Shown one piece after another: positions 1 through 10,721 of a stretch of DNA of 64,000 nt. The notes below the pieces were generated by a model, which searched no databases, was not told the DNA's origin, and saw only the letters and a program-made list of their open reading frames with translations. How positions within the stretch are numbered: position 1 is the stretch's first letter; each line of letters begins with the position of its first letter. Position numbers and translations under genes: made by a program. Source of the DNA: Terripilifer ovatus. GTDB taxonomy: Bacteria; Pseudomonadota; Alphaproteobacteria; Rhizobiales; Beijerinckiaceae. Location: contig JARHVB010000031.1 of the NCBI GenBank assembly GCA_029222685.1, positions 1 to 64,000 on the forward strand, written 5' to 3'.

Positions 1-97
1 CGCCCTTCTTCAACCCTATGACCACAAGACTCCGATGCCAATGAATTGAAGCACCCAATCAATCCGCCTCTTCTTGACACACCCCCCATACAAGGAT

Positions 98-183
98 GAG
101 GGCTACCGTACAAACATCCTTATCCTGAAGGAGCGCCGTCAGGCGCGTCTCGAAGGACGTAGGACGAGACCAGCCCTCATCCG
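98..183. repeat. Degenerate copy of palindromic repeat family A
   Basis: The stretch contains GATGAGGGCT, then CGTCTCGAAGGACG, then AGCCCTCATCC, so its ends are inverted relative to each other. The same words recur near 22.0, 22.2, 35.9, 36.0, 36.2 and 43.0 kb. It sits just after the oxidoreductase gene on the minus strand, as such intergenic palindromes often do. I see nothing else in the first 176 bases. Confidence 0.6.
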
Positions 184-1586
184 TTTGGCACTAAATCGAC
201 CAGCAAGGTCGGGATCAGCTCGGACACCGTGGGATGGATCGGCACCGCCCAACGCAGGGCGTCGATGGGCTGGCCCGCGTTCATCATGTCGAGGATGCCG
301 TGGATGGCCTCGTCGCCGCCCGTGCCAAAAATCGCCGCGCCGAGGATGCGCTGTGTATCGGCATCGGCGATGATTTTCATGAAGCCCTGCGTCTCGCCTT
401 TCTCGATGGCGCGGCTGACGTTCGTCATCGGACGTTTCGAATGCAGCAGCCGGCGGCCTGTCTTGACGGCCTCCGCCTCGGTCATCCCGACCCGTCCAAG
501 CGGCGGATCGATGTAGAGCGCATAGCCTTGAATGCGGCTGCTGACCTTACGATCGCCGCCGTCCAGAAGATTGGCGGCGACGATCTCGAAATCATTATAG
601 GCGGTGTGAGTGAAGGCGCCGCGGCCGTTGCAGTCTCCCAACGCCCATACGCCCGGCACGCTGGTCTCAAGCCGATCATCCACCGTTATATAGCCGCGCG
701 CATCGGTGACGATCCCGGCCGCTTCAAGGCCGAGATCATCCGTGTTGGGCCGCCGTCCGATGGCGAGCAGGACATGACTGCCGGTGACGGCCGGCGAGCC
801 TTCCGTGCAATTCACAGAGACAGTGACGCCATCGGCATGCGGGCGAAAGCCGATGCAATCGGCCCCCGTGCGCACGATAATGTCCTCAGCCTCCATGATT
901 TCGCGCACCGTCTGCGAGACATCCGGGTCCTCGCGCGCGATCAAACGGTCCTGCCGCTCGATGATCGTCACCTGGGCGCCAAAGCGCCGGTACATCTGCG
1001 AGAACTCGAGGCCGATATAGCTGCCGCCCACCACGACCAGATGCTCAGGTATCGCGTCGAGCCCGACGATCCCGGTATTCGTCATGAACGGCACATCATG
1101 AACGCCAGGCATGTCCGGCACGGAGGCACGTCCTCCGACATTGATGAAAATCTTCGGCGCCGTCAGCCGCTGTCCGTTCACGGCCACCGTATCGGGACCG
1201 GTAAAGCGGGCATGGCCGCGGATCAACTCCACGTGGGGCATGCCGACAAGCCAGTCCTCGCTGCCCTTGCGCGAATCGAGAATTATCTTGCGCGCGCGGG
1301 CCGCCACCGCCGGCATGTCGACCACCACATCGCCGGTTGAAAAGCCATATTCGCCGCCGCGCCGCGCCGTGTGGGCGGCATAGGCGCTGGCGACGAGCGT
1401 CTTCGTCGGCTTGCATCCAGTGTTCACGCATGTGCCGCCGACCAGATGACGTTCGATAATGGCGACCTTCATCCCCGCGTCGTTCAACCGGCCCGCCAGC
1501 GACGGACCTGCCTGGCCCGCGCCGATGATGATCGCATCGAAGCGGCGAGCGTTGTCGGAGCCGGTGTCTGCTGGATCGTTTGACAT
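177..1586 (-). CDS. FAD-dependent pyridine nucleotide-disulfide oxidoreductase (class I, mercuric-reductase-like)
   Basis: The 469-residue product is a cytoplasmic flavoprotein of the lipoamide dehydrogenase/mercuric reductase family. An N-terminal FAD-binding GAGQAG motif is followed by the redox-active disulfide in GGTCVNTGCKPTKT. A second dinucleotide fold (VVVGGSYIGLEF) binds NAD(P)H, and the dimerisation domain carries the active-site HPTVSE near the C-terminus. It lacks a heavy-metal-binding N-terminal domain and a C-terminal vicinal cysteine pair, so it is unlikely to be a true mercuric reductase, and its substrate is unknown. The ATG is preceded by AGGA. The next gene upstream on this strand is an aldehyde dehydrogenase 129 bp away, possibly co-transcribed. 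Confidence 0.9.
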   Translation of the reverse strand: MSNDPADTGSDNARRFDAIIIGAGQAGPSLAGRLNDAGMKVAIIERHLVGGTCVNTGCKPTKTLVASAYAAHTARRGGEYGFSTGDVVVDMPAVAARARKIILDSRKGSEDWLVGMPHVELIRGHARFTGPDTVAVNGQRLTAPKIFINVGGRASVPDMPGVHDVPFMTNTGIVGLDAIPEHLVVVGGSYIGLEFSQMYRRFGAQVTIIERQDRLIAREDPDVSQTVREIMEAEDIIVRTGADCIGFRPHADGVTVSVNCTEGSPAVTGSHVLLAIGRRPNTDDLGLEAAGIVTDARGYITVDDRLETSVPGVWALGDCNGRGAFTHTAYNDFEIVAANLLDGGDRKVSSRIQGYALYIDPPLGRVGMTEAEAVKTGRRLLHSKRPMTNVSRAIEKGETQGFMKIIADADTQRILGAAIFGTGGDEAIHGILDMMNAGQPIDALRWAVPIHPTVSELIPTLLVDLVPNG

Positions 1587-1715
1587 GATGTCTTTCCTGA
1601 TCGTGCAGCATCATCGCCGACGCGATGCCGCCAAAACGCCAGGACGTCATCACCCATCGCCCGCAGGCGTCAAGTCATCGCGCGGCAATTTGATCAAACA
1701 GTTTCCTGTTCGTGA

Positions 1716-3203
1716 TCAAACTCCGGCCCAGGGCAGCGGAGCGCCGCTGGTGTCGATGTAGTACGACTTCTGCTGCATGTAGGCGCGCAGGCCGTCGCGG
1801 CCCTTCTCACGGCCGACGCCGCTCGCCTTCATGCCGCCGAAGGGCGTCGAGATCGAGAACTGCTTGTAGGTGTTGATCCAGATTGTCCCGGCCGTGATGT
1901 CGCGGCCGACGCGCAGCGCCTTGACGACGTCACGCGTCCAGATTCCGCAGGCGAGGCCATAGTCATTGTCGTTGCCGGCGCGGATGACATCTTCTTCCGC
2001 ATCGAATGGAAAGACCGCGAGCACCGGTCCGAACACTTCCTCGCGGCAGATCTCGGATGCGGGATCGGCGTCGGCGATGATGGTCGGTTCGAGATAGATG
2101 CCCTCGTCGTAGCCGGCGCCTGTCGGCCTTTGTCCGCCGGCAAGAATGTTGCCGCCGTCGCGCCGCGCGCCGGCGATGAAGCGCTCGACGCTGCCGCGAT
2201 GATCTTCATGGATCAGCGGCGCCACCTGCGTCGAAGCTTCGAACGGATGGCCGACCTTCAGCGCGCGCGTCGCCGCCACAAGCTGCTCGACGAACTCCCT
2301 GTAGATGGCGCGCTCCACATAGAGCCGCGACCCGGCGATGCACGACTGCCCGCTCGACGAGAAGATGCCGAAGAGAATGCCGGCGATGGTCTGCCGGATG
2401 TCCGCATCGGCGAAGACGATGGTCGGCGACTTGCCGCCGAGTTCGAGCGACACCGGCATCAGCTTCTCCGCCGCCTTGCGCGCCAGCGCGCGACCGACCG
2501 CCGTACCGCCGGTGAAGGAGACGCGGCCGACGGCGGGGTGTGTCACCAGCAGATCGCCGACCACGCTGCCCGAGCCCGGCAGAACCGAAAGCAGGCCCTT
2601 GGGCAGATCGGTCTCATCGATGATGCGCGCCAGTTCCAGCGAAACCAGCGGGCTCCACGAGGCCGGCTTGAGGATCACCGCATTGCCGGCAGCGAGCGCC
2701 GGCGCGATCTTCTGCGCATCGCTGGCAATCGGCGAATTCCACGGCGTGATCGCGGCGACGACACCGATCGGCTCCCAGCGGGACAAGGTCAGGTAATCGC
2801 CGCGCGACGGCGTGATCTGGTCTTCTTCCGTTTCACACACGGCGGCGAAATAGCGGAACGTGCCGGCGGCGCTCATAGCCAGGGCGCGCGTCTCGCCAAG
2901 CGTCTTGCCGGTGTCGCGGGTCTGGATATAGGAGATGCGATCCACGTTGCGCGCGATGCCTTCGGAGATCCGATAGAGATAGCCGGCGCGCTCGTGCGGC
3001 TTCAGCCGCTTCCACGCCGGCGCGTTCGCTGCGGCCTGCGCCCGTGCGATGGCTTCTTCCACATCGGCGGCCGAGGCACCCGAGATCGTCGCGTTAGGAC
3101 TGCGGTCGGCCGGGAACACGGAAGAGATTTCGGCGCCGTTGCCCTTGCGCCATTCACCGCCCAGATAGAGCGTGTCACGCGGCATATCGATCTTGTCGAG
3201 CAT
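1716..3203 (-). CDS. NAD(P)-dependent aldehyde dehydrogenase
   Basis: This 495-residue protein has the full aldehyde dehydrogenase superfamily set: the oxyanion asparagine N156 in TPWNSP, the general base E254 in LELGGKSP, and the nucleophile C288 in GQSCIAG. It oxidises an aldehyde to the acid with NAD(P)+. Length is normal for the family. The ATG lies 8 nt after GGAGA. Substrate cannot be read from sequence; the closest general types are betaine-aldehyde and hydroxymuconic-semialdehyde dehydrogenases. It is followed on the same strand by the disulfide oxidoreductase. Confidence 0.92.
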   Translation of the reverse strand: MLDKIDMPRDTLYLGGEWRKGNGAEISSVFPADRSPNATISGASAADVEEAIARAQAAANAPAWKRLKPHERAGYLYRISEGIARNVDRISYIQTRDTGKTLGETRALAMSAAGTFRYFAAVCETEEDQITPSRGDYLTLSRWEPIGVVAAITPWNSPIASDAQKIAPALAAGNAVILKPASWSPLVSLELARIIDETDLPKGLLSVLPGSGSVVGDLLVTHPAVGRVSFTGGTAVGRALARKAAEKLMPVSLELGGKSPTIVFADADIRQTIAGILFGIFSSSGQSCIAGSRLYVERAIYREFVEQLVAATRALKVGHPFEASTQVAPLIHEDHRGSVERFIAGARRDGGNILAGGQRPTGAGYDEGIYLEPTIIADADPASEICREEVFGPVLAVFPFDAEEDVIRAGNDNDYGLACGIWTRDVVKALRVGRDITAGTIWINTYKQFSISTPFGGMKASGVGREKGRDGLRAYMQQKSYYIDTSGAPLPWAGV

Positions 3204-3318
3204 CGCTTATCTCCAACGTTTTTCACTGGTGGAACAACGCTCTACGTTGCCACCGTCACATTGGCGCCAGATGCGCTTTCGCCGCGGAGCCGTCAAGAAA
3301 AACCGGCGGGAGAAGGGT

Positions 3319-4455
3319 TCACGCGCGCCACTCGCCGCCCAGCGCCATGTCGTCGCGATGGATCATCTCGGCCCTGCCCGGCACGCCGAGAATGCTTTCG
3401 ATCTCGCGGGAGTTGCGGCCGACGAGTTGGCCGGCCTCGGCCGCATCATAGGCGATCAGCCCGCGCCCCAGTTCGGAGCCGTTCGGATCGCGGATGACGA
3501 CGCAATCGCCGCGCGCGAACGCGCCTTCGATCAGGGTCACGCCCGCCGGCAGCAGGCTCTTGCCGCCGCCAAGCGCCCGCGCCGCGCCGGCATCCACATG
3601 CACCGTGCCGCGCGGCTCGAGCGAACCGGCGATCCAGCGCTTGCGCGAGGTGAAGGGATTCGACGGCGTCAGAAACCATGTGCACGGGCCGCCGGCAGCG
3701 ACCCGTGCGATCGGATGTTCGATGCGCCCGTCGGCGATCACCATATGGGTGCCCGCCGTCGTCGCGATCTTCGCCGCCTCGATCTTGGTGAACATGCCGC
3801 CGCGCGAAAATTCCGACGCCGCGCCGCCCGCCATCGCCTCGATCTCCGCCGTCACCCGCGACACGACGGGAATGAGTTTCGCCTCGGGATCAAGATGCGG
3901 CGGCGCCGTGTAGAGCCCGTCGATGTCGGACAGCAGCACCAGCAGGTCGGCGCTCGCCATGGTGGCCACGCGGGCGGCGAGACGATCGTTATCGCCGTAG
4001 CGGATTTCGGTCGTCGCCACCGTATCGTTCTCGTTGATGACCGGCACGGCTCGCATGTCGAGGAGGCGGCCGATGGTCTCGCGCGCGTTGAGATAGCGGC
4101 GGCGTTCCTCGGTATCGTAGAGCGTCACCAGGATCTGTCCGGCCGTCATGCCGCGCTCGGACAGAACCTCGGCCCAGATGCGCGCCAGCGCGATCTGTCC
4201 GACGGCGGCCGCTGCCTGGCTGTCCTCCAGCCGCAGCGCGCCGCGCGGTAGTTTCAGCACCGTGCGCCCGAGCGCGATGGAGCCGGACGAGACGACCAGC
4301 ACATCCTTGCCTTCGCGATGCAACCCGGCGAGATCGTCGGCCAGCGCCTCGAGCCAGGCGCGCTTGACTGCCCCCTGCTTCTGGTCGACGAGCAGCGACG
4401 AGCCGACCTTGACGACGACGCGGCGGAACGAGGTGAGGGTGGGAAGCAGGGTCAT
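3319..4455 (-). CDS. proB: Glutamate 5-kinase
   Basis: ProB phosphorylates glutamate to glutamyl-5-phosphate, the first step of proline synthesis, in the cytoplasm. The 378-residue protein has the amino-acid kinase domain ([10 protein letters not shown] near the N-terminus, VINENDTV and SDIDGLYT in the middle) followed by a C-terminal PUA domain with [13 protein letters not shown], the standard two-domain form. In related alphaproteobacteria proB usually follows obgE directly and precedes proA. Here obgE is about 5 kb away and proA is absent, which marks a rearranged locus. The ribosome binding site before the ATG is weak. Confidence 0.95.
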   Translation of the reverse strand: MTLLPTLTSFRRVVVKVGSSLLVDQKQGAVKRAWLEALADDLAGLHREGKDVLVVSSGSIALGRTVLKLPRGALRLEDSQAAAAVGQIALARIWAEVLSERGMTAGQILVTLYDTEERRRYLNARETIGRLLDMRAVPVINENDTVATTEIRYGDNDRLAARVATMASADLLVLLSDIDGLYTAPPHLDPEAKLIPVVSRVTAEIEAMAGGAASEFSRGGMFTKIEAAKIATTAGTHMVIADGRIEHPIARVAAGGPCTWFLTPSNPFTSRKRWIAGSLEPRGTVHVDAGAARALGGGKSLLPAGVTLIEGAFARGDCVVIRDPNGSELGRGLIAYDAAEAGQLVGRNSREIESILGVPGRAEMIHRDDMALGGEWRA

Positions 4456-4679
4456 GACAGGTTCAGGTCGAGGATAAATCTAAAGGCAAGAAGATCGAAG
4501 GCACGGCAGCGCCGCCCTTATAGGGCAATGGCGCGTCGGCGACACGGCCATTGCATAGGACATACGGCCGCCGAAGTTAAGCTTCGGCAACCGGACTATC
4601 CCGGCTGCTGCTTCTACACGTAAATGCTACCATGCGCCCTGAAACCGATTATTCATGGACTTGGCTTTAGGACGAACAA

Positions 4680-5447
4680 GTGGCCGCCAAACGCTCCCGC
4701 CCCAGAGGTCTGCCCGCGCCTTATCTGAAGCGGGTATGGCTCGACCCCTCGCGCGTGAGCGACCGCGCCGCCTATCCCTTCTGCCTGCCGTGCCTGGAGG
4801 ACGATTTCGAGCTGAGCTTCGACCGCGCCATCACCGTCATCGTCGGCGAGAACGGCACCGGGAAATCGACCCTGCTGGAGGGAATCGCGGTTCTCGCGGG
4901 CTATGACGAGGCCGGCGGCGGCAAGGGCTATATGCCGGTCGATCACTCCAGGGCGATCGAGGCCATGGGCGGAGAGCTTGCCAAGGCCTTGCGCGCGAGC
5001 TGGCTGCCGAAGATCACCAAAGGCTGGTTCTTCCGGGCCGAGAGCTTCTTCACGGTGGCGAGGTTTCTGGATGACATGGCGATCACCTACGGCGGCGGAC
5101 CGCCGCCCGACTTTCTCTCGCATTCGCACGGCGAAGGGTTTCTGCGCTTCTTCGAGGAGCGTTGCCAGCGGCAGGGCATCTTCATTTTCGACGAACCGGA
5201 ATCCGCTTTGTCGCCGTCGCGTCAGATCGAGTTCCTCAAACTGCTGAAGCGCATGGACGATTCAAAAGTCTGCCAGGTCATCATGGCCACCCATGCGCCG
5301 ATGCTGATGGCTTATCCCGGCGCGCGCCTGCTGCGATTGTCGAAATACGGGCTCGAGACCGTCAGGGTCGAGGACACAGACCACTTCAAGCTGCTGCGCG
5401 AGTTCTGCGCCGATCCGGACCTGTTCGTCGAATCCGTCATCAGCTAG
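4680..5447 (+). CDS. AAA/ABC-type ATPase, soluble, function unknown
   Basis: The 255-residue protein is a stand-alone ABC-fold ATPase of the type often labelled AAA family ATPase. The Walker A motif is GENGTGKST (residues 56-64), a signature-like SHGEG lies before Walker B, and the Walker B FIFDEPES has D171 and E172, followed by the switch histidine in MATHAPML. No transmembrane segment or second domain is visible, so transport is unlikely. The start is a GTG at 4680. It is transcribed opposite to its neighbours, and its 3' end overlaps the convergent TPR regulator by 8 bp. Cellular role not known. Confidence 0.8.
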   Translation: MAAKRSRPRGLPAPYLKRVWLDPSRVSDRAAYPFCLPCLEDDFELSFDRAITVIVGENGTGKSTLLEGIAVLAGYDEAGGGKGYMPVDHSRAIEAMGGELAKALRASWLPKITKGWFFRAESFFTVARFLDDMAITYGGGPPPDFLSHSHGEGFLRFFEERCQRQGIFIFDEPESALSPSRQIEFLKLLKRMDDSKVCQVIMATHAPMLMAYPGARLLRLSKYGLETVRVEDTDHFKLLREFCADPDLFVESVIS

Positions 5448-7212
5448 TAGCGCTGGCGATCCTGTCTTGCAGACTTTGGCATTGCGCCGTCAGTTTGGCA
5501 GAGCCCAGCGCCCGCGCGGCAACCTGCGCCGCGCGCAGTTCCGCCGCGGCGCCCGTATGATCGCCGCTTGCCAATTGCGCATCAGCGATCAGTAGGCGCA
5601 GCCGCGCCGCGTTCGGCTGCGATTCCATGCTGGTCCAGAGCTGGCGCGCCAGCTGCCAGCGCCGCAGCGCCTCCGCCGCATATCCCTGTTGCTGCGCGAG
5701 CAGTCCGGCCGCCTCGTTGGTCAGCGCCCGGATCGACGCCATCGGCCAGCGCTCGTTCTGGCCGGCCAGGTCTTCGATGAGCGCCTGCGCCTTTTCCGGC
5801 CGGCCGGCATGCACGGCCACAAGCGCCAGATGTGCCAGCAGCATGCCCTGCCGCTGCAACGTCCACCAGTTCTGCCCGATGAGGCTGCGTTCGAGACTGG
5901 CATAAGCCGCCTCCGGCTCGCCGCGTTCGAGCAGCAGCATCGCGTGGCCGGGTTCCGGATCCCATCCGAGCGCGTAGGACTTTTCATAAGCGGCGAAGGC
6001 GGGATCACTGTTGCCCATCGCCGCATGGATATCGCCCATCACGCGGTGCGCATCGCCGACGGACCATGGCGCCTCGTCCGACAGGCGTGTGAGCGCATAC
6101 TGGATATGCTCGAGCGCATCGGCCAGCGAGCCGCGAACGCCCAGCACCTCGGCCCGATGCAACTGGCACGAACCCGAGAATTGCATGCCGCTCGTGGTGC
6201 AGAACTGCTGATAGCCGAGCGTCCATTCGTTGGCGCGGTTCCAGTCGCCGAAGGTGCGGCAGGCCCACAGGATGTTGCAGATCAGATAGCCGCCGGTGAC
6301 CGGATCCACATGGTTGGAAAGCGCGAGAGCGGATGCATGATCCTGATCCGCCAGCCCTGCGCGCGTGTCGCCCAGGCTGAGACGGTAGAAGCCGCGATAC
6401 ATCAGGCCGAGCGCCTGCGTCGGAATATTGTTCCGGCGCAGGCCGAAACTGTATGTCTCTTCCGCCAGCTCGAGCGCGCGCGGCAGCTCGCCCTCGAAAG
6501 CCGCGATCCGCGACCGCAGCCAGATGATGCGGCCGACGGCCTCCGACTCCGTATCACCGGCGATCAAGTCCTGCGCGCGCGCCAGCCAGCCTCTGGAGAC
6601 GGCGGTTTCGTTGCGTTCGAAATGGATCGTCGACAGCGTGACGGCCGCAGCCGCAGCCGCCTGATTCCGCGCGTGTTGCGTGTAGGCAGTGACAGTCCGC
6701 ATCAGTACCTTGATGGCCTCGGGCTGCTTGCCGAGACATTGCAGCGCCAGCGACCATCGCTCCAGATCTTCCCCGCTTAACGCCCCACGGGCGGCCAGCC
6801 GTTCGTAGATCGCCTGCGCGTCGCGCCAGCGCTGCTCGTCGATCGCAAGCCTTGCGTCTTCAAGGTCGCCGCGCGCATCGGGCATGTCCTCCGCCGGGAC
6901 CGCCTCGTCCGGCTCCACATCCACGCAAAAGCGATACCCCTTGCTCGGGAAATTTCGGACGGCGCCGTCCATCCCGCCTTCGCGCAATGTCCTGCGCAAT
7001 GTGCTGACCGCCCGCTGCAGCGAGTTCTCCGTGACCGTGACATCGGGCCAGAGGGTATCGAGCAACTCGTCTTTCGGGACGACGCGATCGCGATGACGGA
7101 TCAGATAGGCCAGAAGATCGAATGCCAGCGGCTGCAACGGCAGTTCGCGCGCGCCCAGCCTGAGGGCGCGGGCCGGTTCGTCGAGAAGATATGGACCGAA
7201 TACGAACGTCAC
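5440..7212 (-). CDS. Winged-helix (OmpR/CadC-type) regulator with TPR-rich C-terminal region
   Basis: Residues about 1-95 form a Trans_reg_C winged helix (LPLQPLAFDLLAYLIRH, then ENSLQRAVSTLRRTLR, then SKGYRF), the DNA-binding domain of OmpR-type regulators. The remaining roughly 480 residues are alpha-helical, with repeats resembling tetratricopeptides (for example RGEPEAAYASLERSL). There is no receiver domain and no clear membrane helix. I place the start at a GTG at 7212, 7 nt after GGAGG; an upstream ATG at 7239 is in frame but has no ribosome binding site. It is divergent from the DUF4242 and TTC38-like genes, which it may control. Confidence 0.8.
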   Translation of the reverse strand: MTFVFGPYLLDEPARALRLGARELPLQPLAFDLLAYLIRHRDRVVPKDELLDTLWPDVTVTENSLQRAVSTLRRTLREGGMDGAVRNFPSKGYRFCVDVEPDEAVPAEDMPDARGDLEDARLAIDEQRWRDAQAIYERLAARGALSGEDLERWSLALQCLGKQPEAIKVLMRTVTAYTQHARNQAAAAAAVTLSTIHFERNETAVSRGWLARAQDLIAGDTESEAVGRIIWLRSRIAAFEGELPRALELAEETYSFGLRRNNIPTQALGLMYRGFYRLSLGDTRAGLADQDHASALALSNHVDPVTGGYLICNILWACRTFGDWNRANEWTLGYQQFCTTSGMQFSGSCQLHRAEVLGVRGSLADALEHIQYALTRLSDEAPWSVGDAHRVMGDIHAAMGNSDPAFAAYEKSYALGWDPEPGHAMLLLERGEPEAAYASLERSLIGQNWWTLQRQGMLLAHLALVAVHAGRPEKAQALIEDLAGQNERWPMASIRALTNEAAGLLAQQQGYAAEALRRWQLARQLWTSMESQPNAARLRLLIADAQLASGDHTGAAAELRAAQVAARALGSAKLTAQCQSLQDRIASATS

Positions 7213-7382
7213 CGAAAAGCCTCCGGCTCGCCGGCGCATGTTTCAGCGCACGATCAGCAAATGGTCAGGCCGGCGTAAGGACACCCCGCCAGACCAGCGA
7301 CTATACCATGGAAATCACTGCGGAATATCCCGCGGCGAGCGTCGGCGAGGCCGCCGCACACATCAACGAGTGGAGATTGACC

Positions 7383-7688
7383 ATGGACCTTTATGTGATC
7401 CGCCGCCCCAGCGCCTGGGCTAATATGAGCGAGCTCGAGAAGGCCGGCGCCAAGTCCGCCCGCATCGGCGTCGAGGAAATGCCTGACCGGGTGCGCTGGA
7501 TCCGCAGCTACGTGGTGCACGAGCCCGATGGCCGCATCGGCACCTTCTGCGTCTACGAGGCGCGCGACGGCGAGTCGATCCGCGAACATGCCCGCTGCGT
7601 CGGCATGCCGGGTGACGAATTCTACAAGGTCGCCACCACGGTCATCGTCAACGCCGATCCGGCGGAGCGTGCCGCCGCGGCGGAATGA
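7383..7688 (+). CDS. DUF4242 (SCO4226-type nickel-binding) family protein
   Basis: The product has 101 residues. The body MDLYVIRRPSAW...IRSYVVHEPDGRIGTFCVYEARDGESIREHARCVGMP matches the small ferredoxin-like DUF4242 fold, some members of which bind nickel. The start at 7383 has GGAG 8 nt upstream; an in-frame ATG at 7308 adds 25 unconserved residues and is less likely. The gene lies between a divergent winged-helix/TPR regulator and a TPR protein 73 bp downstream, probably in one transcript with the latter. Biological role is not established. Confidence 0.75.
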   Translation: MDLYVIRRPSAWANMSELEKAGAKSARIGVEEMPDRVRWIRSYVVHEPDGRIGTFCVYEARDGESIREHARCVGMPGDEFYKVATTVIVNADPAERAAAAE

Positions 7689-7761
7689 CCGGTTGAATGG
7701 CGCACCGCTTCCGGAACGGCCCGGAAGCGGCAGCTGCCTTCCATCAGCCTGGGAGACCGTC

Positions 7762-9114
7762 ATGAACGCAACCGTCGGACCCTTCGAAGCGACACAGATG
7801 ACGACGCCCGCCAACCTCGATCTGGAGTCACGGTGCGAGCACACGCTTGAACTCCTGCTGACCCATCGCGGCAATCCCTCGGCCGAGGTTGAGCGGGTAC
7901 TCGCCGACGATCCTCAATACGTGCCCGGCCATTGTCTGCGTGCGGCGCTGATCGTGCGCGCGGACAAGGCCTCCGGGCGCTCCAGGCTTGCTGACAGTCT
8001 GGCGGCCATCGAGGCGGCGTGCCCGGATGTGCGGGACCGCATGCATCGTCACGCCGCCGCAGCGCGGGCCTGGCTCGACGGTGATCCGGCGCTCGCAGCC
8101 GAACGGTACGGCGCCATCGTCGGAGACTGGCCGAGTGACCTTCTGGCGCTCGCCGTTGCACATGCGCTCGATTTCCATCTCGGCCAGCGCCGTATCATGC
8201 GCGATCGCATCGCCAGGGTGCTGCCCGCATGGACCGCCGCCATGCCCGGCTATGCGAGCGTCCTTGCCATGTATGCGTTCAGCCTCGAGGAGAACGGCGA
8301 GTACGATCTTGCCGAACAGATGGCGAAGCGCGCGCTCGCCCTCGACGCCCGCCATGCAGGCGCCATTCACGTCGTCGCTCATGTCATGGAAATGCAGGGT
8401 CGCGTCAGCGAAGGCCTCGCATTCCTGTCCGCCTACGAATCCGCCTGGCAGGACGGCACCGACCTTTCCATCCATCTCGCCTGGCATCGCGCCCTGTTCC
8501 AGCTTGACGCCAACGATGCGAAGCCCGCGCTGGCAACCTACGATGCCCGGATATCGGTCGCACGTCCTTCGGACATGACCGCGCTGGCGGATGCCTCGGC
8601 GCTGCTGTGGCGGCTCAAGCTCCGCAACATCGACGTGAGCGTTCGATGGCGGCAACTGGCCGACCGCTGGGAGAAACTGGCCCTGACCGGCGCGCGGCCC
8701 TTTTACATCGTGCATGCGATGATGGCGTTCGCTGCAACGAGCCGGACCGAGCCTGCGGCGCAAGCCCTTGGGGCGCTGCAGCGCATCGACACCGCCGATC
8801 CCTCGCCGCCTCTGACCGAAGATGCGCTTGCGCTGCCGTTCTGCGAGGCGCTGCTGGCCTTCGCCAGCGGTGACTATCGATCCTGCATCGTCTCGCTGAC
8901 GCGCGTGCGCCACATCGCCAACCAATGCGGCGGCAGCGTCGCCCAATGCGATGTCGTTCATCTCACCTTTACGGAGGCCGCCATACGCGCGGGCGCGCTT
9001 CGCCTCGCGGAAGCATTGGTGGCGGAGCGTGTGGCGGAAAGGCCGGCGAGCCGGCTCAACCGGTTGCTACGGCGGCGCTTGCGTGTGGAAAGCCAACATC
9101 GCGCTGCCGCCTGA
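7762..9114 (+). CDS. TTC38-like tetratricopeptide repeat protein
   Basis: This 450-residue soluble protein is helical throughout and resembles the TTC38 family: the segment MYAFSLEENGEYDLAEQMAKRAL followed by HAGAIHVVAHVMEMQGRVSEGLAFL is typical of its TPR core. No signal peptide or catalytic motif is visible, and family function is unknown. The chosen ATG has GGGAGA upstream; the same frame stays open back to 7528, but that part overlaps the DUF4242 gene. It ends 7 bp before the convergent panE-like pseudogene. Confidence 0.8.
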   Translation: MNATVGPFEATQMTTPANLDLESRCEHTLELLLTHRGNPSAEVERVLADDPQYVPGHCLRAALIVRADKASGRSRLADSLAAIEAACPDVRDRMHRHAAAARAWLDGDPALAAERYGAIVGDWPSDLLALAVAHALDFHLGQRRIMRDRIARVLPAWTAAMPGYASVLAMYAFSLEENGEYDLAEQMAKRALALDARHAGAIHVVAHVMEMQGRVSEGLAFLSAYESAWQDGTDLSIHLAWHRALFQLDANDAKPALATYDARISVARPSDMTALADASALLWRLKLRNIDVSVRWRQLADRWEKLALTGARPFYIVHAMMAFAATSRTEPAAQALGALQRIDTADPSPPLTEDALALPFCEALLAFASGDYRSCIVSLTRVRHIANQCGGSVAQCDVVHLTFTEAAIRAGALRLAEALVAERVAERPASRLNRLLRRRLRVESQHRAAA

Positions 9115-9120
9115 TAGAAC

Positions 9121-9552
9121 TCAGGCGGCCGCCTCCGGCAGCGCGACGATCATGCCGTTCACCGGCGTTGCGATGCCATGCTTGCGGCCGAGGCGGACGA
9201 CAGCGCCATTGCGCGCATCGATCTCGACGGGGCAGCCTGCAAGCAGATCGGCATGCAGCGAATTGATCGCATCGCCGGGCGTGTCTGCGGCCCCAGCAAC
9301 GCCGGCAGCCGTGCCGCTATCGGCACGACGCCATAGGCCTTGGTCGCAACGAAGATCCAATCGCAGGGCTGCGCCTGTTGCGGCGCGACGATCACCTTTG
9401 GCGTCGTCGTCAGGTCGCCGTCAGCCGTCTCGATCGTCAGATGATCGAGCGGCGAGCGTGCGCAGACAAGGATGGAATGGCGGGCTGTCCCCTCAAGCCG
9501 AACCGCGACGGTTGCGCCGATGGCGCCGGACCGATCAGCGCGATGTTGGCCA

Positions 9553-9553
<1 letters not shown>
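9121..9553 (-). pseudogene. Decayed ketopantoate reductase-like gene (panE family)
   Basis: The reading frame starts MANIALIGP at 9553, the TGATG of the obgE stop, so it was once translationally coupled to obgE. One missing G shifts it; in the next frame it continues GATVAVRLEG...DWIFVATKAYGV, the Rossmann part of 2-dehydropantoate 2-reductases. After LPALLGPQTRP the middle of the gene is missing. A third frame gives the family C-terminus ARNGAVVRLGRKHGIATPVN. Only about 144 codons remain of roughly 300. It cannot make a working enzyme. Confidence 0.8.
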
Positions 9554-10689
<1,136 letters not shown>

Positions 10690-10721
10690 TCAAGAAATTC
10701 GCAAACGCTCAGGCGTTAGCG

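Noticed and set aside
234-1340. Long plus-strand open frame opposite the disulfide oxidoreductase
   Set aside because: Composition is Arg/His/Asp-rich with no family motif and the opposite strand codes a clear enzyme; typical shadow in high-GC DNA.
177-1586. Naming the oxidoreductase merA
   Set aside because: No heavy-metal-binding domain, no C-terminal cysteine pair and no mer neighbours.
2130-4251. Long plus-strand frames opposite aldehyde dehydrogenase and proB
   Set aside because: Antisense shadows of conserved genes; no ribosome site or motif.
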